Made by a program: the position numbers and the translations under genes | The notes under the pieces: model-generated | Seen by the model: only the letters and a program-made list of their open reading frames with translations | Databases searched by the model: none | Told to the model about the DNA's origin: nothing | In this document: in pieces, positions 24,321 to 31,791 of the stretch | Layout: the number at the start of each line of letters is the position of its first letter | Numbering within the stretch: the first letter of the stretch is position 1 | Source: Pseudoflavonifractor sp. 60 | Lineage (GTDB): Bacteria > Bacillota > Clostridia > Oscillospirales > Oscillospiraceae | Assembly (NCBI RefSeq): GCF_009911645.1 | Contig: NZ_QWKI01000139.1 | Coordinates: 1-33,618, forward strand | Direction: 5' to 3' | DNA: 33,618 nt

Positions 24321-25298
24321 ATGAAGACGATTAAGCTGGGCACATTGGACAAGGAAGTATCCCGCATGGGCCTGGGCACCTGGGCCATCGGCGGGGGTTC
24401 CGCCTGGGGCGGAGACAAGGACGCGCAGGAGAGCATCGCCACCATCCGGAAGGCCCCGGAGCTGGGGGTCAACCTGATCGACACCGCCCCTGGCTACAAC
24501 TTCGGCAGCAGCGAGCGTATCCTGGGCCAGGCACTGAAGGAGATGGACCGGGACAAGGTGGTCATCATCACCAAGTTCGGCGTGGTGTGGGACCGGGAGG
24601 GCTCCCTGTTCAACAAGGTGAATGGCCGCCAGCTCTACTGGAACCTGTCCCGGGAGTCCATCCTGGAGGAGATCGACAAGTCCCTGGAGCGGCTGGGCGT
24701 GGACTACATCGACGTGTATATGTCCCACTGGCAGTCGGTGGAGCCCTACTTCACCCCCATCTCCGAGACCATGGAGGTGCTGAACGAGCTGAAGGCCCAG
24801 GGCAAAATCAAGGCCATCGGCGCGGCCAACGTGACCCCCGCCCAGGTGGAGGAGTACCTCAAGTGGGGCAGCCTAGACATTGTGCAGGCCAAGTACTCCG
24901 TGCTGGACCGGGAGGTGGAGAAGGAGCTGCTCCCCATCTGCAAGGCCCACGGCGTGGCCCTCCAGGCCTACTCCCCCCTGGAGATGGGCCTGCTCACCGG
25001 CGCGCTCCCCCGGGACTACAAGCCGGTGGGCGCTCAGATCCCCAAGAAATGGTTTCAGCCCGAAAACCTGCCCAAGGTCTTCGACTACCTGGACCGGCTG
25101 AAACCCCTCACCGAGAAATACCAGTGCTCCATTGCCGACATCAACATGGCCTGGATTCTGGCCCAGGACGAGAAGGTGGTCCTGCTCAGCGGCGCCACCA
25201 CGGCGGACCAGATCAGTCAAAATGTCCGCTCAACCCAGATCGACCTGAGCCCGGAGGACGTGGCCCTCATCCGCGGCATGGCGGAGGAGCTGGGCTGA
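24321..25298 (+). CDS. Aldo/keto reductase
   Basis: A 325-aa TIM-barrel NADPH-dependent oxidoreductase. The catalytic tetrad is complete: D54 and Y59 (LIDTAPGYNFGSSE), K85 (ITKFG) and H136 (VYMSHWQ). SGATTADQISQNV near the C-terminus belongs to the cofactor phosphate site. Length and the GTWAIGGG start resemble the IolS/YhdN branch (AKR11). It could reduce the aldehyde released by the aldolase or interconvert the keto-sugar (inferred). AAGGAGGAGG lies before the ATG. It sits 15 bp after the aldolase and 1 bp before the kinase. Confidence 0.92.
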   Translation: MKTIKLGTLDKEVSRMGLGTWAIGGGSAWGGDKDAQESIATIRKAPELGVNLIDTAPGYNFGSSERILGQALKEMDRDKVVIITKFGVVWDREGSLFNKVNGRQLYWNLSRESILEEIDKSLERLGVDYIDVYMSHWQSVEPYFTPISETMEVLNELKAQGKIKAIGAANVTPAQVEEYLKWGSLDIVQAKYSVLDREVEKELLPICKAHGVALQAYSPLEMGLLTGALPRDYKPVGAQIPKKWFQPENLPKVFDYLDRLKPLTEKYQCSIADINMAWILAQDEKVVLLSGATTADQISQNVRSTQIDLSPEDVALIRGMAEELG

Positions 25299-25299
25299 G

Positions 25300-26262
25300 A
25301 TGGACAGGGCCTGTGAAATCGTCATTTTGGGCGCGGCCATCACCGACCTGCAAATCTACCCCGTCAGCAAGTCTGTGGTGGATGTGGCCTCTTACCCCGC
25401 AGAGCAGATGGTCTGGACCGTGGGGGGCGACACCCTGAACGAGGCCACCATTTTGACCCGCCTGGGCCACAGGGTCCGCATGATAAGCTGCATTGGCGAC
25501 GACGCGCCGGGCGCTATGATTCTGGAGCACTGCCGGGAAAATCACATCGACACCGCGTTTCTGAATCGGGATCCCACCAAGACAACCGCTATCAACGTGG
25601 GGCTGATTTGGAAGGACGGAGAGCGCACCTTCCTCAACAACAGGAGCGGCAGCTTGTGGACCTTCTCCCCGGAGGATGTGGACCTGAGCGCTGTCTCTGA
25701 GGGGAAAATCCTCTCCTTCGCCAGCATTTTCAACAATCCCCTGCTGGACGGTCCCTTCCTGCTGGAGCTGTTCCGCACCGCCGCCGCCCGGGAAATGACC
25801 ATCTGCGCCGACATGGTGGCTCCCAAGCGGGGGGAGACCCTGGAGGATGTGCGGGAGGCCCTGGCTCTGGTGGACTACTTCTTCCCCAACTACGAAGAGG
25901 CGGCCCGGCTCACCGGCGAGACCGGCATTGACGCCATCGCCGACGCCCTGCTGGACCTGGGCGTGAAGAACGTCCTGCTGAAAATCGGGAGGCAGGGCTG
26001 TCTGGTAAAGAACCGGCAGCGGCGGCTTATCGTCCCCGCCTACCCCGACGCCCGCTGTGTGGACACCACCGGCGCGGGGGACAACTTCGCCTCCGGCTTC
26101 ATCTGCGGCCTGCTGGAGGGGCTGACCCTGGAGGAGTGCGCCCAGCTGGCCAACTGCGCCGCCTCCCTGGCCATTGAGGCGGTGGGGGCCACCCAGGGGG
26201 TCCAAAGCCGGAAACAGGTGGAGGCGCGTCTGGCAGATTACCTGCAAAAAACAAATAAATAA
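25300..26262 (+). CDS. PfkB-family carbohydrate kinase
   Basis: A 320-aa ribokinase-like sugar kinase. The N-terminal VILGAAITDL and GGDTLNEATILTRLG segments match PfkB signature 1. The C-terminal DTTGAGDNFASGF (255-267) carries the anion hole and the catalytic base D261. It probably phosphorylates the keto-sugar made by the dehydrogenases, giving the aldolase substrate. The start is 1 bp after the aldo/keto reductase stop, implying translational coupling. It is the last gene of the catabolic operon. The sugar is unknown. Confidence 0.92.
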   Translation: MDRACEIVILGAAITDLQIYPVSKSVVDVASYPAEQMVWTVGGDTLNEATILTRLGHRVRMISCIGDDAPGAMILEHCRENHIDTAFLNRDPTKTTAINVGLIWKDGERTFLNNRSGSLWTFSPEDVDLSAVSEGKILSFASIFNNPLLDGPFLLELFRTAAAREMTICADMVAPKRGETLEDVREALALVDYFFPNYEEAARLTGETGIDAIADALLDLGVKNVLLKIGRQGCLVKNRQRRLIVPAYPDARCVDTTGAGDNFASGFICGLLEGLTLEECAQLANCAASLAIEAVGATQGVQSRKQVEARLADYLQKTNK

Positions 26263-26291
26263 GCTCAAACAGAATACCGAGAGGCAAAAAC

Positions 26292-26332
26292 GGAAAATTT
26301 TCCTTGCTCATTGGGGAAAGAGGCGGTATAAT
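26292..26332 (+). promoter_or_regulatory. deoR promoter with flanking palindrome
   Basis: TTGCTC (26304-26309), a 17-bp spacer and a perfect TATAAT (26327-26332). A perfect 12-bp palindrome GGAAAATTTTCC (26292-26303) abuts the -35. It may be an autoregulatory operator. Confidence 0.65.
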
Positions 26333-26372
26333 AGCGTTAAGATTTTGTGAATTGATTGTGTGAGGGAGCATT

Positions 26373-27149
26373 ATGGCACAGAAGGACAGGCTGGAGAGCA
26401 TCCGCAATTCCATTCAGCTGGAGAAAAAACTGACCGTCTCCCAGCTGAGCCGGGACTTGGGCGTAACGGAGGAGACCATCCGCAGAGACCTGGAAAAGCT
26501 GGAGCAGGAGGGCGTCCTGACGCGGACCCACGGCGGCGCGGTACTCAACGCGCAGAGCGTCTCAGAGAACATCGACTACCTGGTGCGGGCCAACCACAAC
26601 CGGCGGGAGAAGGAGATCATGGGACGTCTGGCCGTCTCGGTCATCCCGGACCGGGCCAGCATCTGCGCCGACGCCAGCTCCACGGTGATGGAGGCGGTGC
26701 GCCTGCTGAAGGGCCAGCCGGATATCACGTTGCTGACCAACTCGGTCCAGATCATCAATGAACTGCACCAGTCCGCCTTCACGGTGGTATCCACCGGGGG
26801 GACGGTAAACAAAAACACCTTCTCCATGCAGGGGAAGGCGGTGCGCAAAATTTTAACGGACTATTATGTGGATATCGTCCTTATCAGCTGCAAGGCGCTG
26901 AACCTGAACGGCGGCATCTTCGACTCCAACGAGGAGGAGGGGGAGCTGAAGCGGCTGATGGTGGAGCGGGGTCAGAAGGTGATCCTGATCGCCGACCACT
27001 CCAAGTTCGACCGGGTCGCGTTCATCAAGGTGATGGACCTGGACAAGCTGGATGTGTTGGTCACCGACCGGGAGCCCTCCCCCGAGTGGAAGGCCCTGTG
27101 TCAGGAAAAAAACATCCGGCTGGTCGTCCCCAACGGCAGTGCGGAATAG
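26373..27149 (+). CDS. DeoR-family transcriptional regulator of sugar metabolism
   Basis: A 258-aa DeoR/GlpR-type repressor. The N-terminal winged HTH (~1-57) has LTVSQLSRDLGVTEETIRRD and the family signature RDLEKLEQEGVLTRTHGGAV. The C-terminal sugar-phosphate isomerase-like domain (~75-235) shows ADASSTVM, TLLTNSVQI, VVSTGGTVNK and IADHSKFDRV. These proteins usually sense a phosphorylated sugar intermediate. It lies between the catabolic operon and the ABC transporter operon and has its own promoter and terminator, so it probably controls both. Ribosome-binding site GAGGGAG. Confidence 0.93.
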   Translation: MAQKDRLESIRNSIQLEKKLTVSQLSRDLGVTEETIRRDLEKLEQEGVLTRTHGGAVLNAQSVSENIDYLVRANHNRREKEIMGRLAVSVIPDRASICADASSTVMEAVRLLKGQPDITLLTNSVQIINELHQSAFTVVSTGGTVNKNTFSMQGKAVRKILTDYYVDIVLISCKALNLNGGIFDSNEEEGELKRLMVERGQKVILIADHSKFDRVAFIKVMDLDKLDVLVTDREPSPEWKALCQEKNIRLVVPNGSAE

Positions 27150-27170
27150 AACCCGCATCCCGTCTGTCTC

Positions 27171-27217
27171 ACCAACGGCGTTCTGTTTTATCAGAACGCC
27201 GTTGGTTTTTGTTTTTC
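27171..27217 (+). terminator. deoR terminator
   Basis: A perfect 15-16-bp stem (27171-27185 with 27192-27206) has a 6-nt loop and is followed by TTTTGTTTTTCC. It is one of the strongest terminators in the window. Confidence 0.9.
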
Positions 27218-27270
27218 CTTTGAATCAAAGATTTTCTCAACAAACGCCATCTTTCTTCTTTGAATCAAAC
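27218..27270. repeat. Pair of 13-bp palindromic boxes upstream of the ABC operon
   Basis: CTTTGAATCAAAG at 27218-27230 (perfect CTTTGA/TCAAAG arms) and CTTTGAATCAAAC at 27258-27270 start exactly 40 bp apart, nearly an integral number of helical turns. They sit in the 342-bp gap between deoR and the transporter operon. A dimeric regulator site, possibly for the DeoR protein, is inferred. Confidence 0.5.
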
Positions 27271-27322
27271 TATTTCAGAAGAATGTGTGTCCGTTTCAGG
27301 GATATCCACCATAAACTCCCCC

Positions 27323-27431
27323 GTTGATTCTGTATTATCAACATAATAAGTCTTTGATAATTGTTGAAAACGGATAAAACTTATTTGAACAAGAAAATTA
27401 TATTGACAATTCAAACATCTTATTGTAAAGT
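27323..27431 (+). promoter_or_regulatory. ABC operon promoter with cre-like site and inverted repeat
   Basis: TTGACA (27403-27408), a 17-bp spacer and TAAAGT (27426-27431), start near 27438. Upstream, TTGAAAACGGATAAA (27364-27378) matches the CcpA cre consensus with one mismatch, and GTTGAT/ATCAAC (27323-27328 and 27337-27342) form an inverted repeat. The promoter is well supported; carbon-catabolite control is inferred. Confidence 0.6.
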
Positions 27432-27491
27432 TAAAACAGGATTTATCGGTAAAAGTGCAAAAAGCGATCATTCAAAAAGGAGGTATATCTT

Positions 27492-28436
27492 GTGGCATTG
27501 AAGAAGCGTAAGGTACAGGCAGTGGGACCGCCTAGAAACAGCCTGGGCGGCCGGCTCCGAAGAGAATGGCACCACAACAAACAGGTCTACATCATTCTGC
27601 TCCCGGTGGTCGCCTACTTCATTATCTTCCATTACATTCCCATGCTGGGTGTTCAGATCGCTTTCCGGGATTACAGCATTGCCGGCGGCATCTGGGGCAG
27701 TAAATGGGTCGGCCTGAAGCACTTTAAAAACTATTTCCACAGCTACTACTTCGGCCGTCTGATTAAAAACACTGTTCTGCTCAGCGTCTTTAATATCCTC
27801 CTCAGCTTCCCCGCCCCCATTATCCTGGCGCTGCTCATCAACGAGGTCCGCAACGCCAAGTTTAAGCGGATTGTGCAGACCGTCACCTATCTCCCCCACT
27901 TTATCTCCATCGTGATCGTGTGCGCGCTGCTGCGGGATTTCTTCTCCAGCACCGGTCTCATCAATCAGCTGCTGGGCACCAACATCGACTTCTTCAACAA
28001 AGAGGAGTGGTTCCGTCCCCTGTATATCCTGTCGGGCATCTGGCAGGAGGTGGGCTGGGGCTCCATTGTCTACTTATCCGCCATCACCTCCATTGACAAC
28101 AGCCTCTATGAGGCCGCCGAGGCCGACGGCGCCAACCGCTTTGACAAGCTCATTCACGTGACCCTCCCCGGCATCGCCACCACCATCTCCGTCATGTTCA
28201 TCCTCCGGGTTGGCCGGGTTATGACGGTGGGGGCGGACAAGGTGCTGCTGATGTACAACGAGAGCATCTACACCACAGCGGACATCATCTCCACCTTCGT
28301 CTACCGCCAGGGCCTGCTCAACCGGGACTACAGCTATACCGCAGCAGTGGATCTGGTCAACTCCCTGGTCAACTGCGTCATCCTGGTGGGCGCCAACAAG
28401 ATTAGCAAAAAAATCAGCGGAAGCGGACTTTGGTAA
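27492..28436 (+). CDS. ABC sugar transporter permease, LplB/YtcP-type (GTG start)
   Basis: A 314-aa binding-protein-dependent permease with about six membrane segments, beginning near residue 33 (VYIILLPVVAYFIIF). The EAA loop is YEAAEADGANRFDKLIHVTLPG, starting near residue 206 (shown as YEAAEADGANRFDKL). The N-terminus with KVQ and HHNKQVY before the first helix is typical of LplB. GTG has AAAGGAGG with an 8-9-nt spacer. It is the first gene of an operon with the second permease, binding protein and DUF624 protein. The transported substrate (oligosaccharide or polyol) is not known. Confidence 0.92.
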   Translation: MALKKRKVQAVGPPRNSLGGRLRREWHHNKQVYIILLPVVAYFIIFHYIPMLGVQIAFRDYSIAGGIWGSKWVGLKHFKNYFHSYYFGRLIKNTVLLSVFNILLSFPAPIILALLINEVRNAKFKRIVQTVTYLPHFISIVIVCALLRDFFSSTGLINQLLGTNIDFFNKEEWFRPLYILSGIWQEVGWGSIVYLSAITSIDNSLYEAAEADGANRFDKLIHVTLPGIATTISVMFILRVGRVMTVGADKVLLMYNESIYTTADIISTFVYRQGLLNRDYSYTAAVDLVNSLVNCVILVGANKISKKISGSGLW

Positions 28437-28449
28437 GGGGGCGCGGACC

Positions 28450-29328
28450 ATGAGAAAAAACAAGATTAAAACCTTTGACGTCATCAACACCATCATCCTG
28501 TGCGCCCTGATGCTGATCTGCGTCTACCCGTTCATCTATGTCATCTTCGCCTCCTTCAGCGAGCCCTGGGAACTGACCATGCACCGGGGCCTGCTGCTCA
28601 GACCTCTGGGCTTCACCCTGGAGGGCTACAAGGCGGTATTTGCCAACCGTCAGATCTGGTCGGGCTACTTCACGACCCTGTTCAACCTGGTGGTGGGCAC
28701 CACCATCAATATTTTCCTGACCCTGCTGGCGGCCTACGGCATCTCCCGAAAAGACCTGATGCTCCGCAAGCCGCTGACCATTATGATCGTCTTCACCATG
28801 TTCTTCAACAGCGGCATCATCCCCCGCTTCCTGGTGGTCCAGAAGCTGGGCCTGTTTGATACCCGTATGGCCATGATCCTGCCCACCGCCATCAATGTGT
28901 TCAACCTGGTCATCATGCGCACCGCCATCGAGGGCATCCCCAGCGAGCTGGAGGAGGCGGCGCTGCTGGACGGGGCAAACCATTTCACAATCCTCTTTAA
29001 AATCATAACCCCGCTGATTAAATCAACTCTGGCGGTGCTGGTGCTGTACTACGGCGTGACCCACTGGAACCAGTGGTATCAGGCCCTGATGTACGTCCAG
29101 AGCCGGGAGCTGTACCCCCTCCAGCTGGTGCTGCGGGAAATTTTGATTGGCAGCTCCACTGAGGCTATGACCAGCGGCGCGGTGGACTCCCTGGGCGACA
29201 GCTTCATGCTGGGCGAGGTCATCAAATACGCCACCATTATCGTGGCCACCGTCCCCATCCTGACCATCTACCCCATGCTCCAAAAGCACTTCGTCAAGGG
29301 CGTGATGGTGGGCGCAGTCAAGGGTTGA
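28450..29328 (+). CDS. ABC sugar transporter permease, LplC/YtcP-type
   Basis: A 292-aa MalG-like permease with about six membrane segments. The EAA motif EEAALLDGANHFTILFKII starts at residue 168. TMFFNSGIIPRFLVV and a C-terminal LQKHFVKGVMVGAVKG are typical of LplC/YtcP. Ribosome-binding site AAGGGGG. It is 13 bp after the first permease and pairs with it as a heterodimer. No ATP-binding gene lies in the operon. Confidence 0.92.
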   Translation: MRKNKIKTFDVINTIILCALMLICVYPFIYVIFASFSEPWELTMHRGLLLRPLGFTLEGYKAVFANRQIWSGYFTTLFNLVVGTTINIFLTLLAAYGISRKDLMLRKPLTIMIVFTMFFNSGIIPRFLVVQKLGLFDTRMAMILPTAINVFNLVIMRTAIEGIPSELEEAALLDGANHFTILFKIITPLIKSTLAVLVLYYGVTHWNQWYQALMYVQSRELYPLQLVLREILIGSSTEAMTSGAVDSLGDSFMLGEVIKYATIIVATVPILTIYPMLQKHFVKGVMVGAVKG

Positions 29329-29368
29329 CCTGAGACACCGTTTCAAATATAATATAGGAGGTAATCAA

Positions 29369-31003
29369 ATGAAAAAACGGATTTTCACAAAGCGTCTGCT
29401 CAGCGGACTACTGTCTGCCGTCCTGCTCACCGGCGCGCTGGCCGGCTGCGGCGGAAAGAACGACCCCCAGAGCAGCGGCTCGGGGGGCGGCTCCGGGGAG
29501 CTGACCTACTGGATCAAGATGGACGCCACCAAGATCAGCCCCACCACCGACGATTTCGGCACCATCCTCTGCTACCAGGAGATGGCCAAAAACACCGGCG
29601 TCAACGTCAAGTTCATCCATCCCCCCGCCGGCCAGGAGGACGACTCCTTCAACATTATGATCTCCGGCGGCCAGTGGCCCGACCTGATCCACTGGGACTG
29701 GGGCAACAGCATGAGCGGCGGCCCGGACAAGGCCATTGAGGACGGCATCATTATGGACCTGACCGACCTTATCGATGAAAAATGCCCCAACCTAAAGGCC
29801 TTCCTGGACGAGTACCCCGAGATTCGCGCCGCCATGACCACCGACGAGGGCCACATCTACTGCTTCCCCAATGTCTACCCCTACTTCGAGGACGACACCC
29901 TCATCGTGGCCAACCGGGGCTACCAGATCCGCAAGGACTGGCTGGCGGAGGCCGGATTGAGCGCCCCTGAGACCATTGACGACTGGTATCAGATGCTCAA
30001 AGCCTTCAAGGCCAGGGGGACCAACGCGGCGGGTCAGGAGATCTACCCCATGGTGTCTCAGCAGCTGTCCTCCAAGACCAGTATGCTCCGCACCTTTGCC
30101 AACGCCTGGGGCGGCCTGGACTACGACTTCTACGTGGACAACGGCGTGGTCAAGTACGGCCCCATCCAGCCCGAGTTCAAGGAGTACCTGGCCACCATGC
30201 GCCAGTGGTACGCTGAGGGGCTTATCAACCCCAACTTCTCCACCATCGACCTGAAGGAAGTCAACGCCATGGTCACCAACGAGCAGACCGGCGCCTGGTT
30301 CTACGGTCTGGGCGCGGGCATGGGCGTGTACATCAAGGCCTTTGGCGAGGACGAGAGCAAAATTGCCGGCATTAAATTCCCCGTGGTGAACAAGGGGGAC
30401 ACCCCCAAGTACACCATCCTGGACAACTACCCCTTCGTGGGCCTGGGCGCCGCCATCTCCACCAACTGCAAGGACGTGGACGCGGCCTGCAAGTGGCTGG
30501 ACTATCACTACAGCGATGAGGGCCGGATGCTGATGAACTGGGGCGTCCAGGGCGTCAGCTATGACCTGGACGAGAACGGCGAGCCCTACTTCCTGGACAC
30601 CGTCCTCCACGACCCCGACGGCCTGTCGGTGGACGTGGCTCTGGGCAAGTACACCATGGTCTCCCAGCTGGACGCCATCGCCAAGGACCACCGGGTTGAG
30701 GCCATCCGGATGTGGAGCTACGACTCTCAGCGGGAGGCATCCCAGGAGTGGAACGCGGCAGACTTCTCCTACCGCTATCCGCCCACCGCCACCAAGACTC
30801 CCGACGAGGCCTCGGAGTACGCTTTCATTATGAGCGACATCGACACCTACCGCAATGAAAACCTGGTCCGCTTCATTGTGGGCACCGAACCGCTGGAGAA
30901 CTTCGACAGCTTTGTGGAGACCCTGAACAAAATGAACATCGGCCGGGCCACCGAGATCATGCAGGCCTCCTACGACCGGCTCCAGGCCAGAATGGACGGC
31001 TGA
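29369..31003 (+). CDS. ABC transporter substrate-binding lipoprotein (LplA/YtcQ-type)
   Basis: A 544-aa extracellular solute-binding protein. The lipoprotein signal has a charged start (MKKRIFTKR), a hydrophobic core and LAGC with C27; a Gly/Ser-rich linker follows. The long type-1 family size (~500-550 aa) and the IRKDWLAEAGLSAPETIDDW segment, where the family reads RKDWLDKLGL-P-T-ddf, place it with LplA/YtcQ proteins that bind oligosaccharides or other sugars. AGGAGG lies before the ATG. It is 40 bp after the second permease. A hairpin follows the stop, which might raise its relative expression. Confidence 0.93.
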   Translation: MKKRIFTKRLLSGLLSAVLLTGALAGCGGKNDPQSSGSGGGSGELTYWIKMDATKISPTTDDFGTILCYQEMAKNTGVNVKFIHPPAGQEDDSFNIMISGGQWPDLIHWDWGNSMSGGPDKAIEDGIIMDLTDLIDEKCPNLKAFLDEYPEIRAAMTTDEGHIYCFPNVYPYFEDDTLIVANRGYQIRKDWLAEAGLSAPETIDDWYQMLKAFKARGTNAAGQEIYPMVSQQLSSKTSMLRTFANAWGGLDYDFYVDNGVVKYGPIQPEFKEYLATMRQWYAEGLINPNFSTIDLKEVNAMVTNEQTGAWFYGLGAGMGVYIKAFGEDESKIAGIKFPVVNKGDTPKYTILDNYPFVGLGAAISTNCKDVDAACKWLDYHYSDEGRMLMNWGVQGVSYDLDENGEPYFLDTVLHDPDGLSVDVALGKYTMVSQLDAIAKDHRVEAIRMWSYDSQREASQEWNAADFSYRYPPTATKTPDEASEYAFIMSDIDTYRNENLVRFIVGTEPLENFDSFVETLNKMNIGRATEIMQASYDRLQARMDG

Positions 31004-31019
31004 CACACATCGTTTTTTT

Positions 31020-31043
31020 GAGGGACCGGCTTGCCAGTCCCTC
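31020..31043 (+). other. Hairpin between the binding protein and DUF624 genes
   Basis: GAGGGAC (31020-31026) pairs perfectly with GTCCCTC (31037-31043) around a 10-nt loop; a T7 run precedes it rather than follows. It is probably an mRNA 3'-protecting element, which in binding-protein operons often raises the level of the binding-protein message. Function inferred. Confidence 0.45.
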
Positions 31044-31083
31044 TCCATACCCGCAAACCGCCGCAGAACAGGAGGTACAAGAG

Positions 31084-31704
31084 TTGAACGGGATTTTTCG
31101 CTACGACAGCCCGGTCATGGAGTTTTTCTCCCGCGTGGCTGACCTGATGATCCTGAATGTGATCACCTTGGTCTCCATGCTCCCGCTGGTCACCGTGGGC
31201 GCCGCCCTCACCGCAATGCACCGCGTCCTGCTGGACATGGTGCGGGAACGGGAACACCACGTGGTCCGCTCCTACTTCCAGACCTTCCGGAGCAATTTCA
31301 AGCAGGCGACCCTGCTCTGGGGGATTATGGCGGCGGTGGGAATCGGACTGTTTTTGGATATCCGCATTCTGCGGGGCGGCGGACTGCCCGGGGCCGTCCT
31401 CACAGTGATCCTGGGGGCCGCGTCCTTCTTCTGGTACCTGACCTTCCTCTACCTCTTCCCCCTCCAGGCCCATTTCGAAAACCGAATGCGGGATACGCTG
31501 AAAAATGCCCTGCTGATGTCCATTGCCGCCTTCCCCCGCACCCTGGGAATCCTGGCCGCCAGCTCCCTCCCCGTCCTCCTGGTCCTCCTGCTGGACGCCC
31601 GCTGCCTGCCAATCCTCTTCTTTCTCGGCGCTGTGGGACCGGGCTACCTGTCCGCTCTGCTGTACAGCCCCTACTTAAAGCGCTTTGAGCCGGACGAGGA
31701 GTAG
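31084..31704 (+). CDS. YesL/DUF624-family membrane protein (TTG start)
   Basis: A 206-aa membrane protein of the DUF624 (YesL) family, which is often found with LplABC-type transporters. The family start pattern is clear: (M)NGIFRYDSPVMEFFSRVAD, then MILNVITLVSMLPLVTVGAA, with about five membrane segments. I chose TTG at 31084 because AGGAGG lies 8 nt upstream and the product then begins as the family does. The longer frame from 31018 adds 22 unrelated residues and has no ribosome-binding site. Role unknown; it may assist the importer. It is the last gene of the operon, followed by a strong terminator. Confidence 0.88.
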   Translation: MNGIFRYDSPVMEFFSRVADLMILNVITLVSMLPLVTVGAALTAMHRVLLDMVREREHHVVRSYFQTFRSNFKQATLLWGIMAAVGIGLFLDIRILRGGGLPGAVLTVILGAASFFWYLTFLYLFPLQAHFENRMRDTLKNALLMSIAAFPRTLGILAASSLPVLLVLLLDARCLPILFFLGAVGPGYLSALLYSPYLKRFEPDEE

Positions 31705-31714
31705 GTTATACGTT

Positions 31715-31766
31715 AAAACCGTGCAGTCTCAGGCTGTTTTCCCTTGAGACTGCACGGTTTTTTTAT
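31715..31766 (+). terminator. ABC operon terminator
   Basis: A 14-bp perfect stem (31718-31731 with 31745-31758) has a ~13-nt loop and is followed by TTTTTTTATCC. Just past the DUF624 stop. Confidence 0.9.
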
Positions 31767-31791
31767 CCATTGAGCGCCCATGACGCCGGGG

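Noticed and set aside
29792..31048. A 418-codon open frame on the minus strand
   Set aside because: Antisense to the solute-binding lipoprotein gene, which has a clear signal peptide, ribosome-binding site and family motifs.
31018..31083. N-terminal extension of the DUF624 protein from ATG 31018
   Set aside because: It overlaps a hairpin, lacks a ribosome-binding site and has no family similarity; TTG 31084 fits better.
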